Assembly: GCA_035607415.1 (NCBI GenBank)
Contig: DATNAQ010000067.1
Span: 67,639 to 131,638, forward strand
Direction of reading: 5' to 3'
DNA from: JAQBQH01 sp035607415
GTDB lineage: Bacteria; Myxococcota_A; Polyangia; Palsa-1104
DNA: 64,000 bases
Positions 38,393-47,295 of this stretch are shown here, piece by piece. A program made the position numbers and the translations under genes. The notes beneath the pieces are model-generated. The model saw nothing but the letters and a program-made list of their open reading frames with translations, was not told the origin of the DNA and searched no databases. Position 1 is the stretch's first letter, and each line of letters starts with the position of its first letter.

Positions 38393-38857
38393 CTACATGT
38401 CCGGCATCGCCATGTCGGGACCCGGCGGCGGCTTCACCGGCGGGCAGTACGACTCGGGAATCTTGCTCGTCACCGACGGCAGGCTGCGCAAGTAGGCGAC
38501 GATCGCCTGCGCCTCGGTGTCGCCCATGCCGTCGAAGCGCGGCATCGTCGGGCAGAGCTCTTGGTTCTCGTCGTCGAAGCCGTAGCGGATGGCGCGGATG
38601 ATCTGCGCGTCGGCCCAGCCGCCGATCCCGGTCGTGCGATCGGGCGTGAGGTTGCCCGGATAGGCGAACGTGCCCTCGACGGCGAGGGCGTTGCCCGAGA
38701 GCGTGCTCATGCCCTTGGCCTGGTGACACATCGGGCAGCCACGCTGCTCGACGTAGTGGGCGCCGATCTCGGCGAGCGCGCCCGCATCACCGTTCACGCT
38801 CGTTCCCGAGCTCGAGCAACCGGCCGCGACGAGCGCGGCCACGTAGAACCACCGCAT
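38393..38857 (-). CDS. c-type cytochrome lipoprotein
   Basis: A 154-residue monoheme cytochrome c anchored by lipid. MRWFYVAALVAAGC ends in a lipobox; heme attachment is CPMCH (in EQRGCPMCHQAKG), and a Met in PTMPRFDGM is the probable sixth ligand. The terminal PGPDMAMPDM tail is low complexity. It would carry electrons in the periplasm. No oxidase or other cytochrome is nearby. Confidence 0.87.
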   Translation of the reverse strand: MRWFYVAALVAAGCSSSGTSVNGDAGALAEIGAHYVEQRGCPMCHQAKGMSTLSGNALAVEGTFAYPGNLTPDRTTGIGGWADAQIIRAIRYGFDDENQELCPTMPRFDGMGDTEAQAIVAYLRSLPSVTSKIPESYCPPVKPPPGPDMAMPDM

Positions 38858-38929
38858 CGGCGGCACCGTAGCGAATTTCACCGCGCGCGGCAACCTTGAC
38901 GCGCCTTCCGGAGGCGTTAAGGATGAGCC

Positions 38930-39796
38930 GTGTCCGACGCGACCGAGGCGGCGTTTCAACGCGCGTACCAAGCGATGGTCGCCTTGTGGACCACGCCGCC
39001 CGAGTCGCGCGACGTGCGCCTGCCGAGCGGCGAGACCACGCGCGTCCAGGTCTGGGGCAAACCCGATGCGCCGCCGCTGGTGATGCTGCACGGGTTTCAC
39101 GTGACGTCGACGATGTGGGCGCCGAACGCGGCCGATCTCGGCGCCAAGCGGCGGGTCTACGCGCCCGACACGCTCGGCGATTACGGCTACTCGCGCACCG
39201 CCGAGGTGCCGCGCACGCTCGACGAGCTGCTCCGCTGGCTCGAGCAGCTGCTCGACGCGCTCGGACTGCAAACAATCGACATCGGCGGCATGTCGTACGG
39301 CGGCTGGCTGGCGGCGTCGTTCGCGGCGCGGCGGCCGGCGCGCGTGCGGCGCCTGGTGCTGCTGGCGCCAGGCGCCTCGTTCGGCGCGTTCTCGCTGGCG
39401 TTCGTGTTTCGCGGGCTGCCGATGCTCGTGTTTCGCAAGCGGCGCTACGTCGACGCCTATCTGCGCTGGGCGGCGGTGCCGGCGCCGGACGATGCGCGCT
39501 ACCAGGCGTGGGTGAACGCGCTCGTCGACGTGATGCACGCGGGCATCTGCAACTTCCGCGGGCGCACGCTGCCGTTGCCGCAACGCTTGCCGCCGGAGAC
39601 GATGCGCGCCATCACGGCGCCGACGCTGCTCGTGTACGGCGAGCAGGAGAAGATGTACGCGGCGCGCCGCGCGATCGAGGTGGCGCGCACGCACCTTCGC
39701 AGCCTCGAGACGCTGCTCGTGCCCGACGCCAGCCACGATCTGACGCTGCGGCAGCCGGGCGCCGTCGACGAGGCGATCGTCCGCTTCCTCGGCTGA
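38930..39796 (+). CDS. Alpha/beta-hydrolase
   Basis: A 288-residue hydrolase. The oxyanion motif is PLVMLHGFHVT, the nucleophile elbow GGMSYGGWLAA (Ser in G-x-S-x-G), with a probable acid in the LLVYGEQEKM strand region and the catalytic His in VPDASHDLTL. The middle lid (VFRGLPMLVFRKRRYVDAYL) is basic. Substrate unknown. GTG at 38930 is used; upstream is a GGATG with weak site character. Confidence 0.9.
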   Translation: MSDATEAAFQRAYQAMVALWTTPPESRDVRLPSGETTRVQVWGKPDAPPLVMLHGFHVTSTMWAPNAADLGAKRRVYAPDTLGDYGYSRTAEVPRTLDELLRWLEQLLDALGLQTIDIGGMSYGGWLAASFAARRPARVRRLVLLAPGASFGAFSLAFVFRGLPMLVFRKRRYVDAYLRWAAVPAPDDARYQAWVNALVDVMHAGICNFRGRTLPLPQRLPPETMRAITAPTLLVYGEQEKMYAARRAIEVARTHLRSLETLLVPDASHDLTLRQPGAVDEAIVRFLG

Positions 39797-39812
39797 TCGA
39801 TCTGCCGCGGGC

Positions 39813-40163
39813 TCAGTTGGCCATGCAGCGCGAAGCCTGCGCCGCGCAGTGGCCGAGCACGCACATCTTGCAGCCGAACGACGCCGGCTCGCGGCACGGC
39901 GCCGTGCCCGCATCGGCGTTCGCGCACGCCGGTGTCACGCACGCTTGCAGCTCGTCGTAGACCGGGCGCGCCACCGCGGTCAGCCGGCGCGTGCACGCCT
40001 CGGCGCAAGCGGCATCGGCGCAGCGATCGGTGCAGCTCTGCAGCGCGCGGCAGGTCAGCGGCGCCGGCGGCGGCTCGACCTTTGGGCTCGGCGCCGAATC
40101 GCGCTTGTGCGGACATCCTGCGACGAGCACGAGCACGGCCACGACGAGCGCACGACGCACCAT
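39813..40163 (-). CDS. Small Cys-rich lipoprotein
   Basis: A 116-residue lipoprotein. MVRRALVVAVLVLVAGC is a clear signal with lipobox. The mature part has about ten Cys in a regular pattern (LTCRALQSCTDRC, DAACAEACTRR, QACVTPACAN, FGCKMCVLGHCA), consistent with a small disulfide-rich surface domain. It converges on the hydrolase gene. Function unknown. Confidence 0.75.
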   Translation of the reverse strand: MVRRALVVAVLVLVAGCPHKRDSAPSPKVEPPPAPLTCRALQSCTDRCADAACAEACTRRLTAVARPVYDELQACVTPACANADAGTAPCREPASFGCKMCVLGHCAAQASRCMAN

Positions 40164-40198
40164 GGACGAAGCCTAGCGCGGCATTATGATGCGGCGCC

Positions 40199-41200
40199 AT
40201 GACCTCGTCCGCTTCGCCGCTGCGCCTCGGCATCCTCGGCGCCGCCCGCATCGCCCCCGCCGCGCTCATTCGCCCCGCGCGCCACGTCGCCGAGGCGCGC
40301 GTGGTCGCCGTCGCGGCGCGCGATCGCGACAAGGCTGCGCGCTTCGCGCAAAAGCACGGCATCGAGACGGCGCACGGCAGCTACGAGGCGCTCCTCGGCG
40401 ACGCCAACGTCGACGCCGTCTACAACCCGCTGCCCAACGGGCTGCACGGCCGCTGGACGCGCGCCGCGCTCGCCGCCGCCAAGCACGTGTTGTGCGAAAA
40501 GCCGTTCACCGCCAACGCCGACGAGGCCGCCGAGGTCGCCGCCGCCGCCGCCGCGAGCGGCCGCGTGGTGATGGAGGCGTTCCACTATCGCTATCACCCG
40601 CTGGCGCTGCGCGCGCGCGAGATCCTCGACGCGCACGAGATCGGGCGCATCCGCCGCGTCGAGACCTGGCTCTGCTTTCCGCTGCCGCGCTTCTCCGACA
40701 TCCGCTACGACCACGCGCTCGCCGGCGGCGCGCTCATGGACGCGGGCTGCTACGCGGTGCACATGGCGCGCTTCTTCGGCGGCGAGGAGCCCGAGGTCGT
40801 GTCGGCGACGGCCAAGCTGCGCACACCCGACGTCGACCGCGCGATGCGCGCCGAGGTGCGCTATCCGAGCGGGCACACCGGCGTCATCCACTGCTCGATG
40901 TGGTCGTCGACGCTGCTGCGCATCTTCGCGCGCGTCGAAGGCGAGCACGGCGAGCTGCGTATCACCAACCCGGTCATGCCGCAGCTGTGGCACAAGCTCG
41001 TGGTCGTGGCGAACGGCAAGCGGCGCGTCGAGCGCGTGTCGAAGCGGCCCACCTACGAGTTCCAGCTGCAGGCGTTCTGCGACGCGGTGCTGCGCGGCGC
41101 GCCCACGCTGACGCCGCCGTCGGACGCGGTGGCCAACATGCGCGTCATCGACGCCATCTATCGTGCCGCCGGCATGCATCCGCGGCAGCCGTCGGCCTAG
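40199..41200 (+). CDS. Gfo/Idh/MocA-family oxidoreductase
   Basis: A 333-residue NAD(P)-dependent dehydrogenase of the glucose-fructose oxidoreductase/inositol dehydrogenase type. Rossmann motif LRLGILGAARIAPAALIRPA, the EKP catalytic Lys in HVLCEKPFTANADEA, and the His-containing GALMDAGCYAVHMARFFGG. It would oxidise or epimerise a sugar or cyclitol. It stands alone, so the substrate cannot be inferred. Confidence 0.93.
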   Translation: MTSSASPLRLGILGAARIAPAALIRPARHVAEARVVAVAARDRDKAARFAQKHGIETAHGSYEALLGDANVDAVYNPLPNGLHGRWTRAALAAAKHVLCEKPFTANADEAAEVAAAAAASGRVVMEAFHYRYHPLALRAREILDAHEIGRIRRVETWLCFPLPRFSDIRYDHALAGGALMDAGCYAVHMARFFGGEEPEVVSATAKLRTPDVDRAMRAEVRYPSGHTGVIHCSMWSSTLLRIFARVEGEHGELRITNPVMPQLWHKLVVVANGKRRVERVSKRPTYEFQLQAFCDAVLRGAPTLTPPSDAVANMRVIDAIYRAAGMHPRQPSA

Positions 41201-41330
41201 CCGCGATCGGCCACGATCGGCCCCGGGCGCCACTCTTGCGTACAGCGCGCGCACACGCCCGACGGCGCGTCGTGCAAACGATGCGCTTGCGCCAAGATGT
41301 CCGACAAGCGACGATCGACGGGTGACACCG

Positions 41331-41675
41331 ATGATGATCTTGATGGTGGAGGACGACGAGGCGACGGCCTATCTGCATCGCCGGGCGCTCGAGGGGGCGG
41401 GGCATCACGTCATCGTCGCGGTCAGCGTCGAGGATGCGCGTCACTACCTCGACGAGATGGTCTTCGACGTCGTCTTCTCGGACTTCAACCTCTCGGAGAG
41501 GGAGAACGGCGCCGAGCTCCTGCTCGAGGTGCGGCACCGCTCGCCGCACACGCGGCGCGTGCTCTACTCCAACGGCCTGCCGTGGCGCATGAAGCTGGCG
41601 GCGCAGGCGGTGGCCGACTCGGTCGTCGACGGCGTGCGCGGCTCCGAGGATCTCGTCACCGCGCTCGCTGCGTAG
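41331..41675 (+). CDS. Divergent receiver-domain protein
   Basis: A 114-residue CheY-like domain. The acidic pair (ILMVEDDEATAYL) and phospho-Asp (VVFSDFNLSERENG) are present and a Ser follows strand 4 (RVLYSNGLPW), but the usual KP motif is missing (DSVVDGVRGSEDL). It may be a pseudo-receiver, or be phosphorylated without normal switching. ATGs at 41331 and 41334 and a GTG at 41322 are possible starts. Confidence 0.82.
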   Translation: MMILMVEDDEATAYLHRRALEGAGHHVIVAVSVEDARHYLDEMVFDVVFSDFNLSERENGAELLLEVRHRSPHTRRVLYSNGLPWRMKLAAQAVADSVVDGVRGSEDLVTALAA

Positions 41676-41712
41676 CTCTGGCGATGTAGCGCCATCGCGT
41701 TACAATCGCCGG

Positions 41713-42579
41713 ATGGCGAAAGTCCTCGACGAGCTGGTCAAGCTCCTCGCGCTCGAGAAGATCGAAGAGAACCTGTTTCGCGGCCAGAGCCAGGATCTCG
41801 GCTGGGGCACGGTGTTCGGCGGCCAGGTGCTCGGGCAAGCGCTGTCGGCCGCCGTGCAGACGGTGCCGCAGGAGCGCGCGATCCATTCGCTGCACGCCTA
41901 CTTCTTGCGGCCGGGCGACGTGCATCGGCCGATCGTGTACGACGTCGATCGCATCCGCGACGGCAGCTCGTTCACCACGCGGCGCGTGGTCGCGATCCAG
42001 AACGGCAAGGCCATCTTCAACATGTCGGCGTCGTTCCAGAAGCACGAGCCGGGCTACGAGCACCAGGACGCGATGCCCGAGGTGCCGCCGCCCGAGGAGC
42101 TGCAGACCGAGCAGCAGCTGATCGCGGCGTCGAAGCGCGAGCTGCCCGAATATTTCCGTCAGCGCGCGACGGCGGAGCGGCCGTTCGAGATGCGGCCCGT
42201 GAATCCGCCGGCGGATCCATTCGTGCCGCAGAAGCAGCCGCCGCAGCGCGCGGTGTGGCTGAAGACGGTCGACCGGCTGCCCGATGATCCGACGCTGCAT
42301 CCCTATCTGCTCGCGTACGCGAGCGACCATGGGTTCATCGGCACGGCGCTCCTGCCGCACGCCGTGACCTGGTGGACGCCGGGAATGCAGATCGCCAGCG
42401 TCGACCACGTGATGTGGTTCCATCAGCCGTTCCGCGTCGACGAGTGGCTGCTGCACGTCATGGACTCGCCGGCGGCGCACGGCGCGCGCGGGCTGGTGCG
42501 CGGGCGCGTCTTCACGCGCGACGGGCGGCTGGTGGCGTCGACGGCGCAAGAGGGCCTCATCCGCCAGCGCAAGCCGTAA
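41713..42579 (+). CDS. tesB: Acyl-CoA thioesterase II (TesB)
   Basis: A 288-residue double hot-dog thioesterase that hydrolyses acyl-CoA to free fatty acid and CoA. Typical blocks: LFRGQSQDLGWGTVFGGQVL, HSLHAYFLRPGDVHRPIVYD, MSASFQKHEPGYEHQ, LAYASDHGFIGTALLPHA (catalytic Asp) and VDHVMWFHQPFRVDEWLLH. Length equals the E. coli enzyme. The acetyltransferase gene starts one base after its stop. Confidence 0.95.
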   Translation: MAKVLDELVKLLALEKIEENLFRGQSQDLGWGTVFGGQVLGQALSAAVQTVPQERAIHSLHAYFLRPGDVHRPIVYDVDRIRDGSSFTTRRVVAIQNGKAIFNMSASFQKHEPGYEHQDAMPEVPPPEELQTEQQLIAASKRELPEYFRQRATAERPFEMRPVNPPADPFVPQKQPPQRAVWLKTVDRLPDDPTLHPYLLAYASDHGFIGTALLPHAVTWWTPGMQIASVDHVMWFHQPFRVDEWLLHVMDSPAAHGARGLVRGRVFTRDGRLVASTAQEGLIRQRKP

Positions 42580-42580
42580 C

Positions 42581-42982
42581 ATGAGAGGCGCCATCGTCGC
42601 CCGGCGCGCGAACAGCGGCGACCGCGAAGCGCTGCGCTCGCTCGACACGCGCACGGCCTCGGCGCCGATCGAGCAGCTGTGGGTCGCGCATCGCGACGCC
42701 AAGCTCGTCGGCTTCGCCGTGCTCGTCGATCACTTCTTCGGCCGCCCGTTCGTCGAGCTCCTCGTCGTCGCCGAGGACGCGCGCCGCAGCGGCGTCGGCA
42801 CGGCGCTCCTCGCCGCGATCGAAGACGCGATCGCCGGCGATCGGCTATTCACCTCGACGAACGAATCGAACGCGCCGATGCGCGCGCTGCTCGCAAAGGT
42901 CGGCTGGATCCTGAGCGGCCGCATCGAGAACCTCGACGCCGGCGATCCCGAGCTCGTCTTCGTCAAGCTCCTCCGGCGCTGA
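42581..42982 (+). CDS. GNAT-family acetyltransferase
   Basis: A 133-residue acetyltransferase. The acetyl-CoA binding motif A is VVAEDARRSGVGTALLAAIE (R-x-x-G-x-G/A) and motif B follows (TSTNESNAPMRALLAKVGWI). The start is 1 base after the tesB stop, so it is likely cotranscribed. Substrate unknown. Confidence 0.87.
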   Translation: MRGAIVARRANSGDREALRSLDTRTASAPIEQLWVAHRDAKLVGFAVLVDHFFGRPFVELLVVAEDARRSGVGTALLAAIEDAIAGDRLFTSTNESNAPMRALLAKVGWILSGRIENLDAGDPELVFVKLLRR

Positions 42983-43081
42983 TTGCTTCAGATTGTCGCG
43001 CGGAACGTACGACGCGACCGTCGAGCGAGGCCGCGAGGACGTACGCCGCGAGATGCCCCGGAGCTGCGGCCGTAGCAGCGG

Positions 43082-44848
43082 CTAGTGCGACTTGCCGAAG
43101 ACGGCGTCGAGAAACGACGTCCCCGGCAGCACCACGCTCGCGCCCACCGCGGGCGGCGCCCACGGCACGAAGCCGGTGCCGCGCCAGGCGCCCCAGTGCA
43201 GCGACGGATCGTCGAGCGAGCGATCGAAGCGCGCGCGGATCACCGCCGGCCGCCCGTCGGGCTCGACCTCGTCGACGAGGACGTCCATGCCGGTCAGATG
43301 GATCGTCTGCCCGCGCGTGAACGGATGGTCGAGCCGGCGCAGCATGCGCTCGGATACGAAGGGGATGAAGCCGCCCTCGGGCCGCACGCGCAGCGTGCGA
43401 TCGTCGAGCCGCGTGACCGTGACGTCGCTCGTGCCCGTCGACAGCCAGCGCGTCGGCGGCAGCGGCCGTCCTTCGGAGGCGCGCAGGATCACGATGTACG
43501 CGCAGAAGATGTCGGACGGCGGATTGACCAGCACGAGCGTGCCGCCCTTCAGCGTCTCCGACGGCGGCAGCGTCGCGTCGGCGCGGCGGAACGGCGCCGC
43601 CACCGTGGTCATCGAGCGCGAGCGGATGGGCAGGAGCAGCGCCGCGAAGATCACGTGCACCACGATCAAGAGCGCGGCCACCACGGCCGACCACCACGCG
43701 CGCGGGCGCAGCTCGAGCCAGCGCGCCACCAGCCCCATGGCGCCGACGCCGACGAACCACAGCAGCCGATCGGCCGGGAAGGTCGAGCAGACCGGCACCA
43801 CCGCCGCCAGCGTGCCGACGGCGAAGAAGCGCGCCAGCCGATCGCGCCGACAGAGCGGCGCGAACAGGAGCACGAAGCCCGCGACCACGATCGACGCGAA
43901 CACCAGCGCGTTGCGCGCCGCGTGCGGCGAGACGAACGGCCACATCGCCGCGAAGTCGCTCCACGGCGTGAACAGCTGCCCGGCGAGCAGGAACACCGCG
44001 CGCGACGGCAGCGCGCGCAGGAACTGCAGCGGCTCGGCGCCCGGATCGAGATACACGCCCGACCACGCGGTGCCGAAGCCGAGCGCGTGATAGACGACGC
44101 GCCACACGATCACGACCGCCAGATACGGCGTCAGCGTCATGAGCCGCTGGCCGAGCGTGCCGCGCTCGTCGAGGCACAAGGCGTAGGCCCCGAGATACGC
44201 CGCCACCGCGAGCGACGACTCCCCTGCCCCGAGCGCCACGGCCAGCCCCAAGGGCGCCAGCCACGCGCCCGCGCGCCAGCCGTCGCGACGCCAGCGATCG
44301 TGAAGCAGCATCACCGGCAGCGCCAGCGCCACCGCGATCATCGCGTTGCGGTTCGCGATCCAACCGACCGCGGGGCCGTGCGCGTCGTCGATCGCGTACA
44401 GGATCGCTGCCAGCCCGCCGGCCCATGCGGCGCCGCCGAAGCCGGCGAAGAAGCGCCGGTAGAACGCGGCCACCGCCACCAGCGCGAGCGCGAACCAGAA
44501 GAGGTTCTGCACGTGCATGAGCGCCGCCGAGCCGGGCCACGCCGTCCAATCGAGGACGTGCGTGAGCGAGGTCAGCGGCCGCCAGAACGCGAGCTTGACC
44601 GCCGGATCGGTCCACCACGGCAGCACGCCCGCGTTCATCTGTAGGAGCGCGTCGCGCGGATCATGTCCGACGAACGAGAACAGATCGAAGCGGCTCGTCG
44701 GCAGCCCGGGGAACGGGCTCAGCTGGCGAGCAACGATGTGCTGCAACCAATCGTCCGCACTCAGCCCGGTCGTGATCGACGGGGCCGCCAGCGCCACCGC
44801 CAGGGCGATCGCGGCCCAAGTTGCCGTCGGACGAGCCAGAAATCGCAC
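43082..44848 (-). CDS. Multi-pass membrane protein, GT-C glycosyltransferase-like
   Basis: A 588-residue membrane protein with about ten transmembrane helices (for example WAAIALAVALAAPSITTGLS, FWFALALVAVAAFYRRFFAG, AVVIVWRVVYHALGFG) and a C-terminal extracytoplasmic beta domain. The acidic LSADDWLQHIVARQLSPFPG after the first helix is where GT-C glycosyltransferases have their catalytic Asp, and IGWIANRNAM follows later. This suggests a lipid-linked sugar transferase. The start at 44848 (GTG) is uncertain. It is divergent from the lipocalin-prenyl synthase gene. Confidence 0.7.
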   Translation of the reverse strand: MRFLARPTATWAAIALAVALAAPSITTGLSADDWLQHIVARQLSPFPGLPTSRFDLFSFVGHDPRDALLQMNAGVLPWWTDPAVKLAFWRPLTSLTHVLDWTAWPGSAALMHVQNLFWFALALVAVAAFYRRFFAGFGGAAWAGGLAAILYAIDDAHGPAVGWIANRNAMIAVALALPVMLLHDRWRRDGWRAGAWLAPLGLAVALGAGESSLAVAAYLGAYALCLDERGTLGQRLMTLTPYLAVVIVWRVVYHALGFGTAWSGVYLDPGAEPLQFLRALPSRAVFLLAGQLFTPWSDFAAMWPFVSPHAARNALVFASIVVAGFVLLFAPLCRRDRLARFFAVGTLAAVVPVCSTFPADRLLWFVGVGAMGLVARWLELRPRAWWSAVVAALLIVVHVIFAALLLPIRSRSMTTVAAPFRRADATLPPSETLKGGTLVLVNPPSDIFCAYIVILRASEGRPLPPTRWLSTGTSDVTVTRLDDRTLRVRPEGGFIPFVSERMLRRLDHPFTRGQTIHLTGMDVLVDEVEPDGRPAVIRARFDRSLDDPSLHWGAWRGTGFVPWAPPAVGASVVLPGTSFLDAVFGKSH

Positions 44849-45012
44849 GATCGAGCCGCGCAAATCGGCCGAACGATAGCACGGCCCCGGCCGGCGGCGA
44901 CTGCGGCGCGTGCGACGCGCCTCCACAAAGTTTGATGAAACAAATTTTTAACACGCCGATTGTCCCCCACAAACGCGGCGCGGCACCTACTGTTCGTATG
45001 CGAGGTGACCGA

Positions 45013-47283
45013 GTGGAGCGCACGAATTTCGCCGATTGGCCGGCCCCTGGACCCATCGATCTCGCAGTTCACGATCTCCCGCATCGCTCGTCGGCCACGG
45101 AGTGGTGGTACGTCAATACGCACGTAGAGACGATCGACGGCCACGAGCTGTCGCTGTTCGCCGCCTTCTTCCGCATCATCGAAGGCAAAGACGAGAAGAC
45201 CGGCGCGCCCGAGTACGCGCACTCGTGCACCTGGGCGCTGAGCGACGCCGGCGAGAAGAGCTACTTCGCGCGCTCGTACGTCGATCCCAAGGCGCCGAAG
45301 ATGGGCCTCGAGCGCATCAAGCGCGGGCGCGGCTCGCGCGATCAGCGGCTCAACCGCGCCATCACCGAGATCCTCGAGCGCGGCCGCGTCCCCGGGCCGG
45401 ACAAGATCTTCGAAGGGCCGGTCACCGTCGGCGATCGCAAGCTCGACCTCGACTTCGGCGGCTCGCGCTACTTCAAGAACGACGACGGCAGCTACACGCT
45501 CGAGCTCGCCGATCGCAAGGCCGGCGTCGGCTGCACGCTCACCTTCCATCCCGAGAAGCCGGTCACGCGCCACGGCGACGACGGCGTGGTGCGCGGGCCG
45601 AGCGGCGAAGACATGTTCTACTACTTCATCCCGCGCTGCCGCGTCGACGGCACGGTCACGCTGCGCGGGATCGAGCGCGCCGTCGCCGGCGGCCAGGGCT
45701 GGTACGATCACGAGTTCGGCGGCATGCGCGCCGACAACCGGCCCGAGGAAGAGAAGAAGAAGGACCTCGAGAAGGCGGCCACCGAGAAGCACGTCGACGT
45801 AGCGTGGAACTGGGCCGCGCTGCAGCTCGACAACGGCGAGGAGCTGTCGGCGTACGCGCTCGTGCGCGTCGAGGACAACCACGTGCTCGGGCAGTGGGTC
45901 ATCCACATCGACCACGCCGGCTATCGCCACGACTACAAGAACATGACCTTCGCGCCGTCGCAGCCGTGGCGCTCGACGCGCACGTTCTACGACTATCCGC
46001 TGACGTGGACGCTGTCGGTGCCGGAGGCGAACATCGACCTGACCCTCGGCGCCGCCTTCGCCGATCAGGAGTTCATCACCTGCATCTCCAAGCCCGCCTT
46101 CTGGGAGGGGCGCGTGCAGGCGCGCGGCACCGTCGGCGGACGGCAGGTGGCAGGCATCGGCTACGTCGAGCGCTCGGGGTTCGAGCCGGTGCACGACCTC
46201 GACGAATTCTTCGCCGCCGTCGGCGAGGAGGTGCGCCGCTCGGTGGCAGCGCTGATGCCGCTCGAGCCGTCGCACGACGAGGTGCGCCAGCTGATCGCGT
46301 CCGATGATCGCGAGCAGTACATGGACGGCGTCGATCGCCAGCAGATCGCGCGCTCGCTCTTCAAGCCGCTGCGCGAGATCGCCGATCGCGGCGGCAAGTC
46401 GTGGCGCTCGTACGCCGCGCTCGCCTGCTGCGACGTCGTCGGCGGCGACTCGCGCAAGTTCGTGCAGTGGATGGCGATGCCCGAGCTGATGCACGTCGGG
46501 TCGCTGCTCGTCGACGACGTGGAAGACAAGTCGACGGTCCGGCGCGGCGGGCCGGCGGCGCACCTCATCTACGGCGAGCCGCTCGCCATCAACTCGGGTA
46601 CCGCGGGCTACTTCATCACGCAGAAGCTCTTGCAGTCGAGCGACGTCTCGGCGAACGACAAGCTGCGCCTCTACGACCTCTACTTCGAGGCCATGCGCGC
46701 CGGGCACGCGGGACAGGCCATCGATCTCGACGGGCTCGACGCGCAGATGGCGCGCGCCATCGAGACCGGCGACTCGAGCGAGCTCGAGCGCGCGGTGTGC
46801 GCCAAGCATCGCCTGAAGGCGGCGGCGCCGGCGGCGGCGCTGTCGCGCATGGGCGCGGTCGTCGGCGGCGGCACCGAGGCGCAGATCGAGGCCATCGGCC
46901 GCTTCTTCGAGGCCATCGGGCTCGCCTTCCAGATCATCGACGACGTCCTCAACCTGCGCGGCTTCAAGAACGATCTGAAGGCGCGCGCCGAGGACATCAC
47001 CAACGGCTCGATCACGCTGCCGGTGGCCAAGGCGATGGCGCGGCTCGACGCGGCCGGGCGCACGCAGCTGGCGGCGACGCTGGCGTCGCATCCGACCGAT
47101 CCGGTCGTGGTCTCGGGCGTCGTCGAGAAGCTGGAGACGATCGGCGCGGTGCAGGCGTGCGCCGACGAGGCCAAGGCGCTCGTCGAAGACGCGTGGCAGG
47201 CGGCCGAGCCGCTGTTGCCCGATACGATCGTCAAGGTCATGCTGCGAGCCTTCGGCTGGTACATCCTCGAGCGCCACTACTAA
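45013..47283 (+). CDS. Fusion of a CrtC/AttH-like lipocalin domain with a polyprenyl (GGPP-type) synthase
   Basis: A 756-residue two-domain protein. Residues ~15-370 resemble CrtC/AttH proteins (carotenoid hydratases and relatives): SATEWWYVNTHVET, a GWYDHEFGG block, and VAWNWAALQLDNGEELSAY. Residues ~440-750 are a trans-prenyltransferase: FARM motif LLVDDVEDKSTVRRGGPA (DDxxD) and AINSG; the second Asp motif is FQIIDDVLNLRG (DDxxN), as in eukaryotic-type short GGPP synthases rather than the DDxxD of most bacteria. It would make a C20 chain and the lipocalin domain could hydrate or cyclise it. GTG at 45013 has GAGG seven bases upstream; ATGs at 44998 and 44935 lack one. Confidence 0.82.
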   Translation: MERTNFADWPAPGPIDLAVHDLPHRSSATEWWYVNTHVETIDGHELSLFAAFFRIIEGKDEKTGAPEYAHSCTWALSDAGEKSYFARSYVDPKAPKMGLERIKRGRGSRDQRLNRAITEILERGRVPGPDKIFEGPVTVGDRKLDLDFGGSRYFKNDDGSYTLELADRKAGVGCTLTFHPEKPVTRHGDDGVVRGPSGEDMFYYFIPRCRVDGTVTLRGIERAVAGGQGWYDHEFGGMRADNRPEEEKKKDLEKAATEKHVDVAWNWAALQLDNGEELSAYALVRVEDNHVLGQWVIHIDHAGYRHDYKNMTFAPSQPWRSTRTFYDYPLTWTLSVPEANIDLTLGAAFADQEFITCISKPAFWEGRVQARGTVGGRQVAGIGYVERSGFEPVHDLDEFFAAVGEEVRRSVAALMPLEPSHDEVRQLIASDDREQYMDGVDRQQIARSLFKPLREIADRGGKSWRSYAALACCDVVGGDSRKFVQWMAMPELMHVGSLLVDDVEDKSTVRRGGPAAHLIYGEPLAINSGTAGYFITQKLLQSSDVSANDKLRLYDLYFEAMRAGHAGQAIDLDGLDAQMARAIETGDSSELERAVCAKHRLKAAAPAAALSRMGAVVGGGTEAQIEAIGRFFEAIGLAFQIIDDVLNLRGFKNDLKARAEDITNGSITLPVAKAMARLDAAGRTQLAATLASHPTDPVVVSGVVEKLETIGAVQACADEAKALVEDAWQAAEPLLPDTIVKVMLRAFGWYILERHY

Positions 47284-47295
47284 CGAGCCACCGTC

